Assembly (NCBI GenBank): GCA_910584575.1
Contig: CAJUBG010000038.1
Span: 1-33,738, forward strand
Direction: 5' to 3'
Length of the DNA stretch: 33,738 bases
DNA from: an uncultured Dorea sp.
GTDB lineage: Bacteria > Bacillota > Clostridia > Lachnospirales > Lachnospiraceae
The translations under genes and the position numbers were made by a program. The notes beneath the pieces are model-generated. The model did no database searches, was not told the origin of the DNA, and worked only from the letters and a program-made list of their open reading frames with translations. Positions 1 to 8,061 of this stretch are shown piece by piece; position 1 is the stretch's first letter, and each line of letters opens with the position of its first letter.

Positions 1-195
1 AAGTAATATTTTATAGAAATTTTTAAATTCAGTAATGGATATAACAATGCTATTTTCCTTTCTACTTGATTTAATTCTATTTTAATAATAAAAGTATAAC
101 ATAAGCAGATGGGTTGTCAATCATAATGTATAATAGAAGTTAATGTTCACAGCAACTACTAGAATTTGTAGATTTTCTTAAATAAACGATAGGGA

Positions 196-225
196 TTGTA
201 TTATCATGGTTTCCTGTGATATAGT
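196..225 (+). promoter_or_regulatory. Candidate extended -10 promoter for the first gene
   Basis: TTGTAT (196-201) lies 18 bases before TATAGT (220-225), and a TG one base ahead of the -10 (217-218) gives the extended -10 form. It sits about 70 bases upstream of the nucleotidyltransferase-like gene and points at it. A separate TATAAT at 129-134 has no -35 at a usable distance. The rest of bases 1-292 is AT-rich and shows nothing else I can name. Confidence 0.35.
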
Positions 226-292
226 AATATCCAAGGGCACGCCGCAATACATGTCAATATTCAAAAAAGTTTAATAAAGAAAGAGGTCAGCC

Positions 293-859
293 ATGAAATC
301 AAACGCAGAACGGAAACGCAGTGCAGATAAAATATTATACGATATGGGCTTATGGGAACGGCTGTGCAAAATTGGCACCCCTCATATCATTGGCAGCTAT
401 AAGATGGACATGATGGCGTGGAATGATCTGGACATAGATATTGAGAACCAGTCTATGTCTATCGAGAAGCTATACGATCTGACTTATTATATCCTCCATA
501 CCTTCCATCCTATCTGGTACGAAGCAAAGGAGGAGATAAACGAGGACGGGAAAACTGTCTGGTTCCACGGATTCCATACCATGATTAATGAGGAATTATG
601 GAATCTGGATCTCTGGTTCTTTGACCTGGAAACAATTAGCAAGGCAGAAGCATATTGCAGAAATATTATGAAAATGGTTAAGCAGACTCCCGAAAGCCAG
701 GAACATATCATAAAAATGAAACAAGCACTTCAAAAACGCGGGTTATATGGATTCGAGCAATATTCTAGTATGGATGTCTACCGCGCCGTATTGGAACAGG
801 GAATTGTAGATACCGACGAATTACTCAGCCGATATATCAGAACGGAAAATAAATTATAA
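293..859 (+). CDS. Nucleotidyltransferase-fold protein of unknown substrate
   Basis: A 188-residue soluble protein. Residues 34-49 hold a nucleotidyltransferase-like signature: G34-S35, then about ten residues later the acidic string D45-L-D47-I-D49, the pattern that binds metal and nucleotide in the pol-beta superfamily. The rest is rich in Trp, Tyr and acidic residues, with no signal peptide or membrane segment. The start is supported by AAGAGG at 281-286, seven bases upstream. Only 21 bases separate it from the AAA-ATPase-like gene, so the two are probably co-transcribed. Family assignment rests on this one motif; it could be an antibiotic-type nucleotidyltransferase, a toxin-like enzyme or something else. 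Substrate unknown. Confidence 0.6.
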   Translation: MKSNAERKRSADKILYDMGLWERLCKIGTPHIIGSYKMDMMAWNDLDIDIENQSMSIEKLYDLTYYILHTFHPIWYEAKEEINEDGKTVWFHGFHTMINEELWNLDLWFFDLETISKAEAYCRNIMKMVKQTPESQEHIIKMKQALQKRGLYGFEQYSSMDVYRAVLEQGIVDTDELLSRYIRTENKL

Positions 860-880
860 AATCAAGGAGATGTCAGCCAA

Positions 881-2014
881 ATGGGAAGCTTTGTAAATCC
901 AGGGAATCAAGCATTTCTTGACGCCATAAATGAAGACATTTATATTGACAAATCATTACTGATTAGCTACGTAAACCAAAGAATCGGTAAACGCCGAAAG
1001 TATCTGTGCGTAAGCAGACCCCGACGGTTTGGAAAATCTATTGCAGCAGATATGCTTACGGCATATTATAGCCGCGGATGCGATTCCAGCAAAGTATTCA
1101 ACCGTCTTAAAATTGCAGATGATGGAACATACCAGACACATCTAAACCAGTACGATGTGATTCATATTGATGTTCAATGGTTTCGTGTTTATGCCCAAAA
1201 ACCGGAAAACACCGTACCGTTGCTTCAAAAAGAGATAATCTCTGAACTCCAGACAATTTACCCAGAATGTGTGCACCAAGAGGATACTTTTCTTCCAATG
1301 GTTTTATCGCGTATTAACACAAAAGCAGGAAAACAATTTGTAATTATCATTGATGAATGGGACAGTCTGATTCGCGAGGACAAAGATAATGAACCCGTAA
1401 TAGAAGATTACCTTAATCTTTTGCGTGGATTATTCAAGGGAGTACAGCCAAGTGCTTTCATCAAACTGGCATATATCACAGGAATCCTGCCTATCCTTAA
1501 ATACGATACACAATCCTCACTGAACGAATTCCACGAGTTTACAATGCTCGACCCAGACGAATTGGCAGAATTTGTCGGCTTTACCGAAACAGAGGTAATA
1601 GATTTATGCGAACAGTATCATCAAGATTTTAATGAAGTAAAAAGATGGTACGACGGATATCTCTTTTCCAAGCTGCACATATATAATCCCAAAGCTATTG
1701 TAAGCGTTATGCCCCGTGGAAGGTTCAAAAGCTATTGGTCGAAAACCGGCTCATATGAATCCTTACAAAAATATATTGCCATGAATTTCGACGGCCTTAG
1801 GGACAGAATTATAGAGATGTTAGCAGGCGGACGCTGTGCGATTGATACCGAAACTTTCCAGAACAAACTGACTGATTTGAAAAGCCGAGATGATGTAATG
1901 ACCTTGTTAATACATCTGGGCTATCTTGCCTATGATGAATATCGCGGTGAAGCGTACATTCCAAATGAAGAAATCCGCGGTGAATTTCTAAGAGCAACAA
2001 GAACAAATGAATGA
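881..2014 (+). CDS. AAA-ATPase-like protein, N-terminal part cut short by in-frame TGA
   Basis: Residues 1-377 match the AAA-ATPase-like family that is normally fused to a C-terminal PD-(D/E)XK nuclease-like domain in Firmicutes and Bacteroidetes. The diagnostic Walker A variant RPRRFGKS is at residues 46-53 and a Walker B-like IIIDEWD ends at 161. AAGGAGAT at 864-871 supports the start. The frame stops at TGA 2012-2014, but the same frame continues with the missing C-terminal domain (2015-2467). Full length with the stop ignored would be 528 residues. The expected residue at the stop is Trp (TGG to TGA by one base), judging from my memory of relatives with Asn-Glu-Trp there. Function of the family is unproven; defence or mobile-element roles are often suspected. 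Either a recent pseudogene or a split protein. Confidence 0.8.
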   Translation: MGSFVNPGNQAFLDAINEDIYIDKSLLISYVNQRIGKRRKYLCVSRPRRFGKSIAADMLTAYYSRGCDSSKVFNRLKIADDGTYQTHLNQYDVIHIDVQWFRVYAQKPENTVPLLQKEIISELQTIYPECVHQEDTFLPMVLSRINTKAGKQFVIIIDEWDSLIREDKDNEPVIEDYLNLLRGLFKGVQPSAFIKLAYITGILPILKYDTQSSLNEFHEFTMLDPDELAEFVGFTETEVIDLCEQYHQDFNEVKRWYDGYLFSKLHIYNPKAIVSVMPRGRFKSYWSKTGSYESLQKYIAMNFDGLRDRIIEMLAGGRCAIDTETFQNKLTDLKSRDDVMTLLIHLGYLAYDEYRGEAYIPNEEIRGEFLRATRTNE

Positions 2015-2467
2015 TCCGAATATATGAAAATCTGGGAACAGTCCGAACAAATCCTACTGGCGACATTATGCAAAGATACGAAAACCGTAGAACAATCCCT
2101 TGAAATTTTTCATATGGAACATTCCTCTATCCTTGTGTATAACGATGAGAATGCATTAAGCAGTCTTATCAGTATGGCATATCTTAGCGCTGTCAAATAT
2201 TATTTTAAACCCATCCGCGAACTGCCCACAGGGAAGGGATTTGCTGATTTAGTATACTTACCTAAAAAAGAATGTTTTGATAAACCTGCGCTGCTGATTG
2301 AGTTAAAATGGAACAAATCTGCTGAATCTGCCGTAGAACAGATTAAAAGGAAAAATTATACGCAAGCATTAATTGAATATTCCGGTGAAATTCTGATGGT
2401 CGGTATTAACTACAATTTAAAAAGCAAAAAACATCAATGTATCATCGAAAAATGGATAAAAGACTAA
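2015..2467 (+). pseudogene. PD-(D/E)XK nuclease-like C-terminal domain, separated by a stop
   Basis: This is the C-terminal half of the preceding gene, in the same reading frame and only three codons after its TGA. An ATG at 2024 could give a 147-residue protein by re-initiation, though I see no good ribosome site for it. Numbering from that ATG, D75 within GFADLV and E93-x-K95 within LIELKW form the PD-(D/E)XK core. ELPTGKGFADLV is characteristic of this family's nuclease-like domain. The domain shows no other disruption, so the stop looks recent, or the two halves still work together. A sequencing error is also possible. Expression as a separate protein is uncertain. Confidence 0.7.
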
Positions 2468-2475
2468 CCAAACGT

Positions 2476-2517
2476 GTAAAGACGGATACCAACTATTTCA
2501 TTGATATCCGCCTTTAC
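2476..2517. terminator. Long hairpin after the split ATPase gene
   Basis: GTAAAGACGGATACC (2476-2490) pairs with GATATCCGCCTTTAC (2503-2517) with two mismatches, around an A/T-rich loop. It lies eight bases after the stop codon at 2465-2467. There is no clean T-run on either side, so it may end transcription weakly from both directions or simply protect a 3' end. Confidence 0.5.
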
Positions 2518-2957
2518 TCGAATCCTTCGATCATTCTCTTTACCTCTTTCTTTCTCGGTTCTTCGTTCCTTGATATTCCTTCAATTCACTTCCCGATTAT
2601 GGTATTTGAATTATAAAAAAGTTTAAGTTCTTGGTGGTCCGTACCTCCTTTTCATAAACTCGTTGATTCCTGATACTTAGCGCCTTCTTCCTCAAGAATC
2701 TTTTCCAACACTTGTGTTGATTCTAAAATAACATCCTATTACTTACAGCTCGCGTCTGTCTTGTAATCTGGTTCTGTTATTTGTTAAATATAAGATATCA
2801 CACTTATTACGATTTGTCAATATATTTTTCGTATTTTTATGTATTTATTTTTACTTTTTTTCTTTATTCACTTTTTGCATTAGTATTATCAGAATTTTCA
2901 GATATTTATAGTCATATCCTAGTGTTCCATCCGGCCAGAAACCCCTAATACAACAAA
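2518..2957 (-). other. Gene-poor convergent gap with a possible leftward transcript
   Basis: No convincing protein gene is visible here. On the minus strand a promoter-like pair (2792-2820) is followed by a 27-codon open stretch at 2652-2735 without an in-frame ATG; its translation includes VLEKILEEEGAKYQ. Next come an orphan AAAAGGAGG near 2643-2651 with no start codon after it, and finally the hairpin at 2476-2517. A small 6+6 palindrome (CAACAC/GTGTTG) is at 2706-2719. Bases 2820-2890 are a T-rich tract. This could be a small RNA, a small protein with a non-ATG start, or the decayed end of a mobile element. I cannot decide. Confidence 0.35.
2792..2820 (-). promoter_or_regulatory. Candidate leftward promoter in the gap
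   Basis: Read on the minus strand, TTGACA (2815-2820) is followed after exactly 17 bases by TATCTT (2792-2797). The -35 is perfect and the -10 is 4/6. Transcription would start near 2785 and run toward the hairpin at 2476-2517, across a region with no recognised gene. Confidence 0.45.
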
Positions 2958-3002
2958 TGCCGCCGCATTAAGACAATTTTACCATTATCCTAATACGGCA
3001 GC
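2951..3002 (-). terminator. Terminator of the tex-yitT operon
   Basis: On the leftward transcript a 12-base-pair stem forms between the arms at 2991-3002 and 2959-2970, with two G-U wobbles. It is followed by AUUUGUUGU. It begins just downstream of the YitT-family stop codon at 3007. Confidence 0.7.
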
Positions 3003-3006
3003 ACTC

Positions 3007-3879
3007 TTATCTCTTTGGATTATTCTCCCTTTCTAATGTAAATCCCCGTCCGCGCACCTCGTTAATCTGTGTAATCGTGATAAATGCCTTCGGGTCAACC
3101 AACTGAACCGTCTGACTGATGGAATACAGCTTCCGGTTCGGTATTACACACAGCACACCCTTCTGCTGTTTGGCGCCATACCCAGTCTCTATATGGACCA
3201 TTGTAACACCTGCGTCAATCTCTCTGAGTACCTTCTCCTTCACTTCTTCATATTTATCTGTTATGATAAATAACTGAATCTGCGACTGCCCCATCAGCAC
3301 AACTCGGTTCATCATCATCGTGGTCACTACCAGCACCAGGATCCCATACAATATCTGCTCAGAAGTAGAGAAAAATGCCTGGCACACCAACACAAGGAAA
3401 TCCACGATATACATGAATACCGCAACAGCTATATGGAACCATTTATGAAGCACCAGGGCAAGGATATCCGTTCCTCCCGTGGACGAGCCTACTCTCACCA
3501 CCAGACCGATTCCAAGCCCAAGCAGGGCGCCCCCGTATAAGGATGCAAGCATAATATTATCCGTAAGCTTCGTAATCCCTGGAATCGCCTGCACGATTGA
3601 CAGGAAAACCGGATATACAACCGTACTAATCAGGGTCGTCAATGCGAACTTTTTCCCTAATACAATCGTCCCCAATATAAAAAGAATGATATTTACAATA
3701 AAGATAATCACCGACAGATTCCCATTGATATAATGATTAAGCGTCAAGGCAACACCCGTCGCCCCTCCCATGATAATCCCATGGGGTACGACAAACGCTG
3801 CCACCGCAACTGCCAGGATAATATTGCCCAGTAACACACAAATCACAGTCTCCAGACTTTTCTTCCAACTTTGTTTCAT
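3007..3879 (-). CDS. YitT family membrane protein
   Basis: A 290-residue protein with the two-part layout of the YitT (DUF161/DUF2179) family. About five hydrophobic segments cover residues 10-190, with the typical glycine-rich FVVPHGIIMGGATGVAL near 29-45 and GSSTGGTDILALVLHK near 130. A soluble C-terminal domain at about 205-285 contains GVTMVHIETGYGAKQQKGVL. The molecular function of the family is not established; some members are annotated as transporters on weak evidence. It lies 43 bases downstream of tex on the same strand and ahead of a terminator, so the two form an operon. AAGAGAGG precedes the start at a slightly long distance. Confidence 0.9.
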   Translation of the reverse strand: MKQSWKKSLETVICVLLGNIILAVAVAAFVVPHGIIMGGATGVALTLNHYINGNLSVIIFIVNIILFILGTIVLGKKFALTTLISTVVYPVFLSIVQAIPGITKLTDNIMLASLYGGALLGLGIGLVVRVGSSTGGTDILALVLHKWFHIAVAVFMYIVDFLVLVCQAFFSTSEQILYGILVLVVTTMMMNRVVLMGQSQIQLFIITDKYEEVKEKVLREIDAGVTMVHIETGYGAKQQKGVLCVIPNRKLYSISQTVQLVDPKAFITITQINEVRGRGFTLERENNPKR

Positions 3880-3922
3880 ATCCGTTCTATAACCTCTCTT
3901 AAAGTCCTTTCCTCACAGAATT

Positions 3923-6079
3923 TTATGAAATCCCTTTCATAGTAAGCTGAATACGCTTCTTCTTCAAATCCACACTCAGCACCTTAACGTCCACAATATC
4001 CCCGACGCTTACAACCTCCAATGGATGCTTGATAAACTTCTTGTCCGTAATCTCGGAAATATGCACCAGTCCGTCCTGGTGAACGCCGATATCCACAAAT
4101 ACTCCGAAATCAATGACATTCCTCACCGTCCCCTTAAGAAGCATCCCTTCAGTCAAGTCCTTCATTTCCAGAACATCCGTCCTTAAAATCGGCTTCGGCA
4201 TCTCGTCGCGGGGATCCCTGGCAGGCTTTTCAAGTTCTTTTACAATATCTCTCAGGGTAATCTCGCCAATACCCAATTCTTCCGCCAGTCTCTTGTAATC
4301 CTTAATCGTAAGTGACAGTCCCACAAGCTTGCCGCCGATTATATCCTCCACAGCAAAGCCCTGCCTAGTCAAAAGCTTCACAGCGGCGTCATAGGTTTCC
4401 GGATGTACGCTGGTTCCATCCAGCGGATTGTCTCCTCCCTGGATTCTCATAAAGCCCGCGCACTGTTCAAATGCCTTTGGCCCTAGCTTTGCAACCTTGA
4501 GAAGCTGCTTCCGATTGGCAAACTTCCCGTTTTCTTCCCTGTATGCCACAATATTTTTCGCAATGGTTCCTGAAATACCGGAAATATATGCCAAAAGCGG
4601 TGCAGAGGCCGTATTCAAATCTACCCCTACCCTGTTTACACAGTCCTCAACAACGCCCGACAATGCTTCGCTTAACTTCTTCTGGTTCATATCATGCTGA
4701 TACTGCCCCACGCCAATGGATTTCGGGTCTATCTTCACCAGCTCTGCCAACGGATCCTGCAGACGCCTTGCAATGGAGGTGGCGCTTCTCTGCCCTACAT
4801 CGAACTTCGGAAATTCCTCTGACGCCAGCTTACTAGCAGAATATACGGAAGCCCCCGCTTCGTTGACGATTACATACTGTACCTTCTGTGGAATTTCCTT
4901 GAGCAGTTCAACAATAAACATCTCTGATTCACGGGAGGCAGTACCATTTCCCACAGAAATCAGCGTTATATTATATTTCGCAATTATCTTCTTTAAAAGA
5001 TCTTTGGACGCTTTAATCTTCTGGGGCGTAGTCGGAGCCGTGGGATAGATGACCGTAGTTCCAATCACCTTTCCTGTCGGGTCTACAACTGCCAGTTTAC
5101 ATCCTGTACGGAACGCAGGATCCCACCCAAGAACGGTCTGTCCCACAATCGGCGGCTGCATCAAGAGCTGCTCAAGGTTCTTCTTAAACACTTCAATCGC
5201 ACCGTCCTCTGCCTTCTCCGTAAGGTCGCTGCGAATCTCCCTCTCGATTGCGGGCGCAATCAGCCGTTTATAGCTGTCCTCAACAACGGCTTTCAAGATA
5301 GGCGTAGTGTAAGGATTATCCCCATGGATGGTCTTTTTCTCCAGATAACGGATAATGTCCTCCTCTGGCGCCTCAATCTTGACGGATAAAAACTTCTCCT
5401 TCTCCCCGCGGTTCAACGCCAGAATCCGATGTCCTGCGAGACGGTTTACAGGTTCTTCAAAATCATAGTACATCTCGTATACGGACTCTGCCTTTTCATC
5501 CTTCGCTGCGGAAATGACCCTCCCTTTCTGGGTCGTAATCCTCCTAATCCAGATACGGTAGTCTGCCTCATCGGAAATACTCTCCGCAATAATATCCTTT
5601 GCGCCTGCAATGGCTTCCTCCACAGTATTGACATCCTTCTCAGCATCTATGTACTCTGCAGCCAGTTCTTCCACAGGCTGCTTCGTTTTCTGCAGCATAA
5701 TGATTGCCGCCAGCGGCTCTAACCCCTTTTCTTTCGCTATCGTTGCCCTGGTTCTTCGCTTCGGGCGGTAGGGGCGGTATAAGTCCTCCACAACCACCAA
5801 TGTCTCTGCCGCAAGAATCTGCTTCTTCAATTCCTCCGAAAGTTTTCCCTGCTCTTGTATACTGGATAATACCTGCTCCTTCTTTTCTTCAAGATTGCGA
5901 AGATAAGTCAGCCTCTCATGCAGTCTACGAAGCTGCTCGTCATCCAGGGTTCCGGTTGCCTCTTTCCTGTATCTTGCTATAAATGGGATGGTGTTGCCCT
6001 CGTCAATCAGCTTGACCGCCGCGTCCACCTGCCATTTCTTCACACCCAGTTCTTCCGTAATCTTCTGATTAATATCCAT
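3923..6079 (-). CDS. tex: Tex family RNA-binding transcription accessory protein
   Basis: A 718-residue protein with full Tex length and domain order. The N-terminal helical region carries TIPFIARYRKEATGTLDD near residue 30-47. A YqgF/RNase H-like domain starts near 315 (LGWDPAFRTGCKLAVVDP). Helix-hairpin-helix motifs lie around 490-560 (LLAYISGISGTIAKNIVAYR). A C-terminal S1 RNA-binding domain spans about 645-716 (GTVRNVIDFGVFVDIGVHQDG is split here only for description). Tex proteins bind nucleic acid and influence transcription and stress tolerance; the bacterial homologue relates to eukaryotic Spt6. It is the first gene of a leftward operon with the YitT gene, with its own promoter at 6169-6197. 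Identity is near certain; the exact cellular role is not fixed by sequence. Confidence 0.95.
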   Translation of the reverse strand: MDINQKITEELGVKKWQVDAAVKLIDEGNTIPFIARYRKEATGTLDDEQLRRLHERLTYLRNLEEKKEQVLSSIQEQGKLSEELKKQILAAETLVVVEDLYRPYRPKRRTRATIAKEKGLEPLAAIIMLQKTKQPVEELAAEYIDAEKDVNTVEEAIAGAKDIIAESISDEADYRIWIRRITTQKGRVISAAKDEKAESVYEMYYDFEEPVNRLAGHRILALNRGEKEKFLSVKIEAPEEDIIRYLEKKTIHGDNPYTTPILKAVVEDSYKRLIAPAIEREIRSDLTEKAEDGAIEVFKKNLEQLLMQPPIVGQTVLGWDPAFRTGCKLAVVDPTGKVIGTTVIYPTAPTTPQKIKASKDLLKKIIAKYNITLISVGNGTASRESEMFIVELLKEIPQKVQYVIVNEAGASVYSASKLASEEFPKFDVGQRSATSIARRLQDPLAELVKIDPKSIGVGQYQHDMNQKKLSEALSGVVEDCVNRVGVDLNTASAPLLAYISGISGTIAKNIVAYREENGKFANRKQLLKVAKLGPKAFEQCAGFMRIQGGDNPLDGTSVHPETYDAAVKLLTRQGFAVEDIIGGKLVGLSLTIKDYKRLAEELGIGEITLRDIVKELEKPARDPRDEMPKPILRTDVLEMKDLTEGMLLKGTVRNVIDFGVFVDIGVHQDGLVHISEITDKKFIKHPLEVVSVGDIVDVKVLSVDLKKKRIQLTMKGIS

Positions 6080-6168
6080 GCTTTATACCCTTTCTCACTT
6101 TTCCCTTATCATCAACCGTAAGATGATAGTCTTCGCCCACTTCATCGAGCCCCCTCACACTGTTTCTT

Positions 6169-6197
6169 ATTATACCTAAAATCTGTTAAATCTGCAA
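6169..6197 (-). promoter_or_regulatory. Promoter of tex-yitT
   Basis: Minus strand: TTGCAG (6192-6197), 17-base spacer, perfect TATAAT (6169-6174). The start codon is 90 bases downstream of the -10. It faces the tetR promoter back to back across the palindrome at 6204-6217. Confidence 0.65.
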
Positions 6198-6203
6198 CGA
6201 AAT

Positions 6204-6217
6204 ACTCTGTACAGAGT
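6204..6217. promoter_or_regulatory. Perfect palindrome, candidate TetR operator
   Basis: ACTCTGTACAGAGT is a perfect 14-base palindrome placed between the -35 boxes of the divergent tex and tetR promoters. A third half-site ACTCTGT follows at 6220-6226. Position and symmetry fit an operator for the adjacent TetR-family protein, possibly controlling both directions. Binding is inferred. Confidence 0.55.
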
Positions 6218-6230
6218 TCACTCTGTTTTC

Positions 6231-6259
6231 TTGAAAACCAGATATCACTATGTTATAAT
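6231..6259 (+). promoter_or_regulatory. Promoter of the TetR-family regulator
   Basis: TTGAAA (6231-6236), 17-base spacer, TATAAT (6254-6259), with TG at 6251-6252 giving an extended -10. The start codon lies 76 bases downstream. Confidence 0.75.
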
Positions 6260-6334
6260 TGCACTTGAAAGCTACACGGATGCAGATTCTATGCATAATA
6301 CTGAAAAAGTAATATTTCCCAAGGAGTTTTATAA

Positions 6335-6937
6335 ATGAACCAAGAAACACATGAGCTATCCAAGCAGCAGTTAAAGTCACAGGAGACGAAGGCAAAGATT
6401 TTCCGAGCCGCCAAGCACATTTTACAAAAAAAAGGCTATGAAGCGCTCTCCATCAAGAATATCTGTGAGGAAGCCGGCGTCTCAAACGGAAGTTTTTATC
6501 ATCATTTTAAGACAAAGGATGACCTTCTTTCTTATTACATAGAAGAACAGCCAAGCATCAACCCCGATCTTCTGGACATGCCGGCCAACGCGGAGGAAGC
6601 GAAGCAGGCCATTATCTATGTTTATCTGAATTATGTACATTACTGCCAGAAATTGGGTGTGGAATTCATGGCGAATTACTATACGCCAAAGAACCAATCC
6701 TTGAATCCGCTGATTTGGTCAGAACGTCCTTACCCTATTGTTACCGTCTCGGATTATCTGCGGAAGGCCATCGACGCCAAAGTAGTATCCCCGCCGGTGG
6801 GGCTTAACGACATTGCCACAGATATACGGATGATTGTCATTGGAAATGTCTTTGAATGGTGCCTGAAAGGCGGCGAGACAGATTTTGAAGGCAATATGAA
6901 GCGTTCTCTTGAAATTTATCTGAATGGATTATTTTAG
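6335..6937 (+). CDS. TetR/AcrR family transcriptional regulator
   Basis: A 200-residue one-domain-plus-ligand-pocket regulator. The N-terminal helix-turn-helix spans about residues 18-66, with the typical AAKHILQKKGYEALSIKNIC and GVSNGSFYHHFKTKDDLL. The C-terminal part is a variable ligand or dimerisation domain that I cannot tie to an inducer. AAGGAG sits eight to twelve bases before the ATG. It is transcribed away from tex, with a perfect palindrome in the shared promoter region, which suggests autoregulation. It is followed by a strong terminator and then the lipid-phosphate genes, whose promoter carries a different inverted repeat. Whether it controls tex, the lipid genes or distant targets is open. 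Confidence 0.9.
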   Translation: MNQETHELSKQQLKSQETKAKIFRAAKHILQKKGYEALSIKNICEEAGVSNGSFYHHFKTKDDLLSYYIEEQPSINPDLLDMPANAEEAKQAIIYVYLNYVHYCQKLGVEFMANYYTPKNQSLNPLIWSERPYPIVTVSDYLRKAIDAKVVSPPVGLNDIATDIRMIVIGNVFEWCLKGGETDFEGNMKRSLEIYLNGLF

Positions 6938-6942
6938 AAAAC

Positions 6943-6979
6943 AAAAATCCTTCGAGCAAGCGGACTCAAAGGATTTTTT
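6943..6979 (+). terminator. Rho-independent terminator after tetR
   Basis: AAAAATCCTTCGAG (6943-6956) pairs with CTCAAAGGATTTTT (6966-6979 region) with a single mismatch and runs into a T-tract. It begins six bases after the TetR stop. Confidence 0.85.
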
Positions 6980-7004
6980 AGAAGGGAATATGGTAGTGAA
7001 ACCA

Positions 7005-7033
7005 TTTACAATAATATCTTGTAAATGTATTAT
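7005..7033 (+). promoter_or_regulatory. Promoter of the lipid kinase gene, overlapped by an inverted repeat
   Basis: TTTACA (7005-7010), 17-base spacer, TATTAT (7028-7033): 5/6 matches in both boxes. TTTACAA (7005-7011) and TTGTAAA (7019-7025) form a 7-7-7 inverted repeat covering the -35 and spacer. This would let a repressor block polymerase directly. Confidence 0.65.
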
Positions 7034-7085
7034 AACTCTGCCTTCCAAATAAATCCAATCATTAATTATAATATAACTTTTCAAT

Positions 7086-7104
7086 TTATAGATAGTATCT
7101 ATAA
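7086..7104 (+). promoter_or_regulatory. Perfect 9-1-9 palindrome touching the ribosome site
   Basis: TTATAGATA-G-TATCTATAA is fully symmetric and runs directly into the AAGGAGG (7103-7109) of the lipid kinase gene. It lies in the transcribed leader, so it may be a protein operator or an RNA hairpin limiting ribosome access. The sequence alone cannot separate these. Confidence 0.5.
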
Positions 7105-7114
7105 GGAGGCTTTT

Positions 7115-8041
7115 ATGAATGAATACACATTCATTGTGAACCCCAACTCCCGTTCTGGTCTGGGATATCGGCTGTGGAAGCAAATAGAACCCGTCTTAAA
7201 GGAACGGACGGTCAACTATGAAGTACATTTTACAAAATACAGGCGGCACGCGACTAAGCTTGTCCGCGAGTTGACCTCTGACGGGAAACACCATACTATT
7301 ATAGTGGTAGGCGGAGACGGGACGATTAATGAAGTGGTGAACGGCATCCATTCTCTGTCCAAGGCCACTCTTGGATACATTCCCACCGGATCGAGCAATG
7401 ATTTTGCACGCAGCCTTCGTCTTCCCACTGACCCGCTTAAGGCTCTTGACAACCTCCTTGAGCCGTCACGCTGCCTGCCTGTCAACATCGGCGTTCTTAC
7501 ATACAATGGCAAAAAGCGGCGTTTTGCCGTTAGTTCGGGAATGGGTTTTGACGCGGGCATCTGCCATGAAGCCATGGTTTCCCCTTTAAAGGTATTGCTG
7601 AACAAGTTACATCTTGGGAAGCTTACCTATGTTGGAATTGCGCTGCGCCAGATTCTTACCCTCACTCCTGGGCAGATTACCGTGACATTGGACGATTCCC
7701 GCACAATCAGCTTTAAGAGAGCCTATTTTGCCACGGCGATGAATCTTAAATTCGAGGGCGGGGGCTTCAAGTTCTGTCCTGGCGCCGACTGCCAGGATGA
7801 TCTTTTGGATGTTATCGTTATTGCAGGGCTGTCCAAGTTAAAGATTCTTACCCTGCTTCCGACTGCATATAGAGGGTGGCATACTCGTTTTAGCGGAGTA
7901 TACCTGTATACTTGCAGGAAAATGGAGATTACAAGCAGTACTTCACTCCCCGTCCATACGGACGGAGAGCCTGTCCTTCGCCAGACGCAGGCTTCTATGT
8001 CTTTAGAGCCAGAGAAGCTAAAAATCATCGGCGCGCCATAA
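7115..8041 (+). CDS. Diacylglycerol kinase family lipid kinase (YegS/BmrU type)
   Basis: A 308-residue lipid kinase. GGDGT is at residues 66-70 followed by INEVVNGI, PTGSSND at 90-96 forms the nucleotide-binding region, and HTDGEPV near the C-terminus matches the family's closing motif. Such enzymes phosphorylate diacylglycerol or related lipids at the inner membrane face. The frame is open 90 bases further upstream, but ATG 7115 is chosen because AAGGAGG lies five bases ahead and the family starts with the VNP motif close to the N-terminus (FIVNPNSRSG). The glycerophosphodiesterase gene follows after 20 bases and a PAP2 phosphatase gene after that, which suggests a phospholipid or lipoteichoic-acid recycling unit. 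Confidence 0.9.
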   Translation: MNEYTFIVNPNSRSGLGYRLWKQIEPVLKERTVNYEVHFTKYRRHATKLVRELTSDGKHHTIIVVGGDGTINEVVNGIHSLSKATLGYIPTGSSNDFARSLRLPTDPLKALDNLLEPSRCLPVNIGVLTYNGKKRRFAVSSGMGFDAGICHEAMVSPLKVLLNKLHLGKLTYVGIALRQILTLTPGQITVTLDDSRTISFKRAYFATAMNLKFEGGGFKFCPGADCQDDLLDVIVIAGLSKLKILTLLPTAYRGWHTRFSGVYLYTCRKMEITSSTSLPVHTDGEPVLRQTQASMSLEPEKLKIIGAP

Positions 8042-8061
8042 AGCTTGAAAGAGGATTTGAT

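Noticed and set aside
114..134. TTGTCA followed by TATAAT as a promoter
   Set aside because: The spacer is only nine bases; too short for a housekeeping promoter.
2012..2014. TGA read as selenocysteine or reassigned to Trp
   Set aside because: No SECIS-like hairpin follows directly, and other genes here, such as the hemerythrin, end in TGA.
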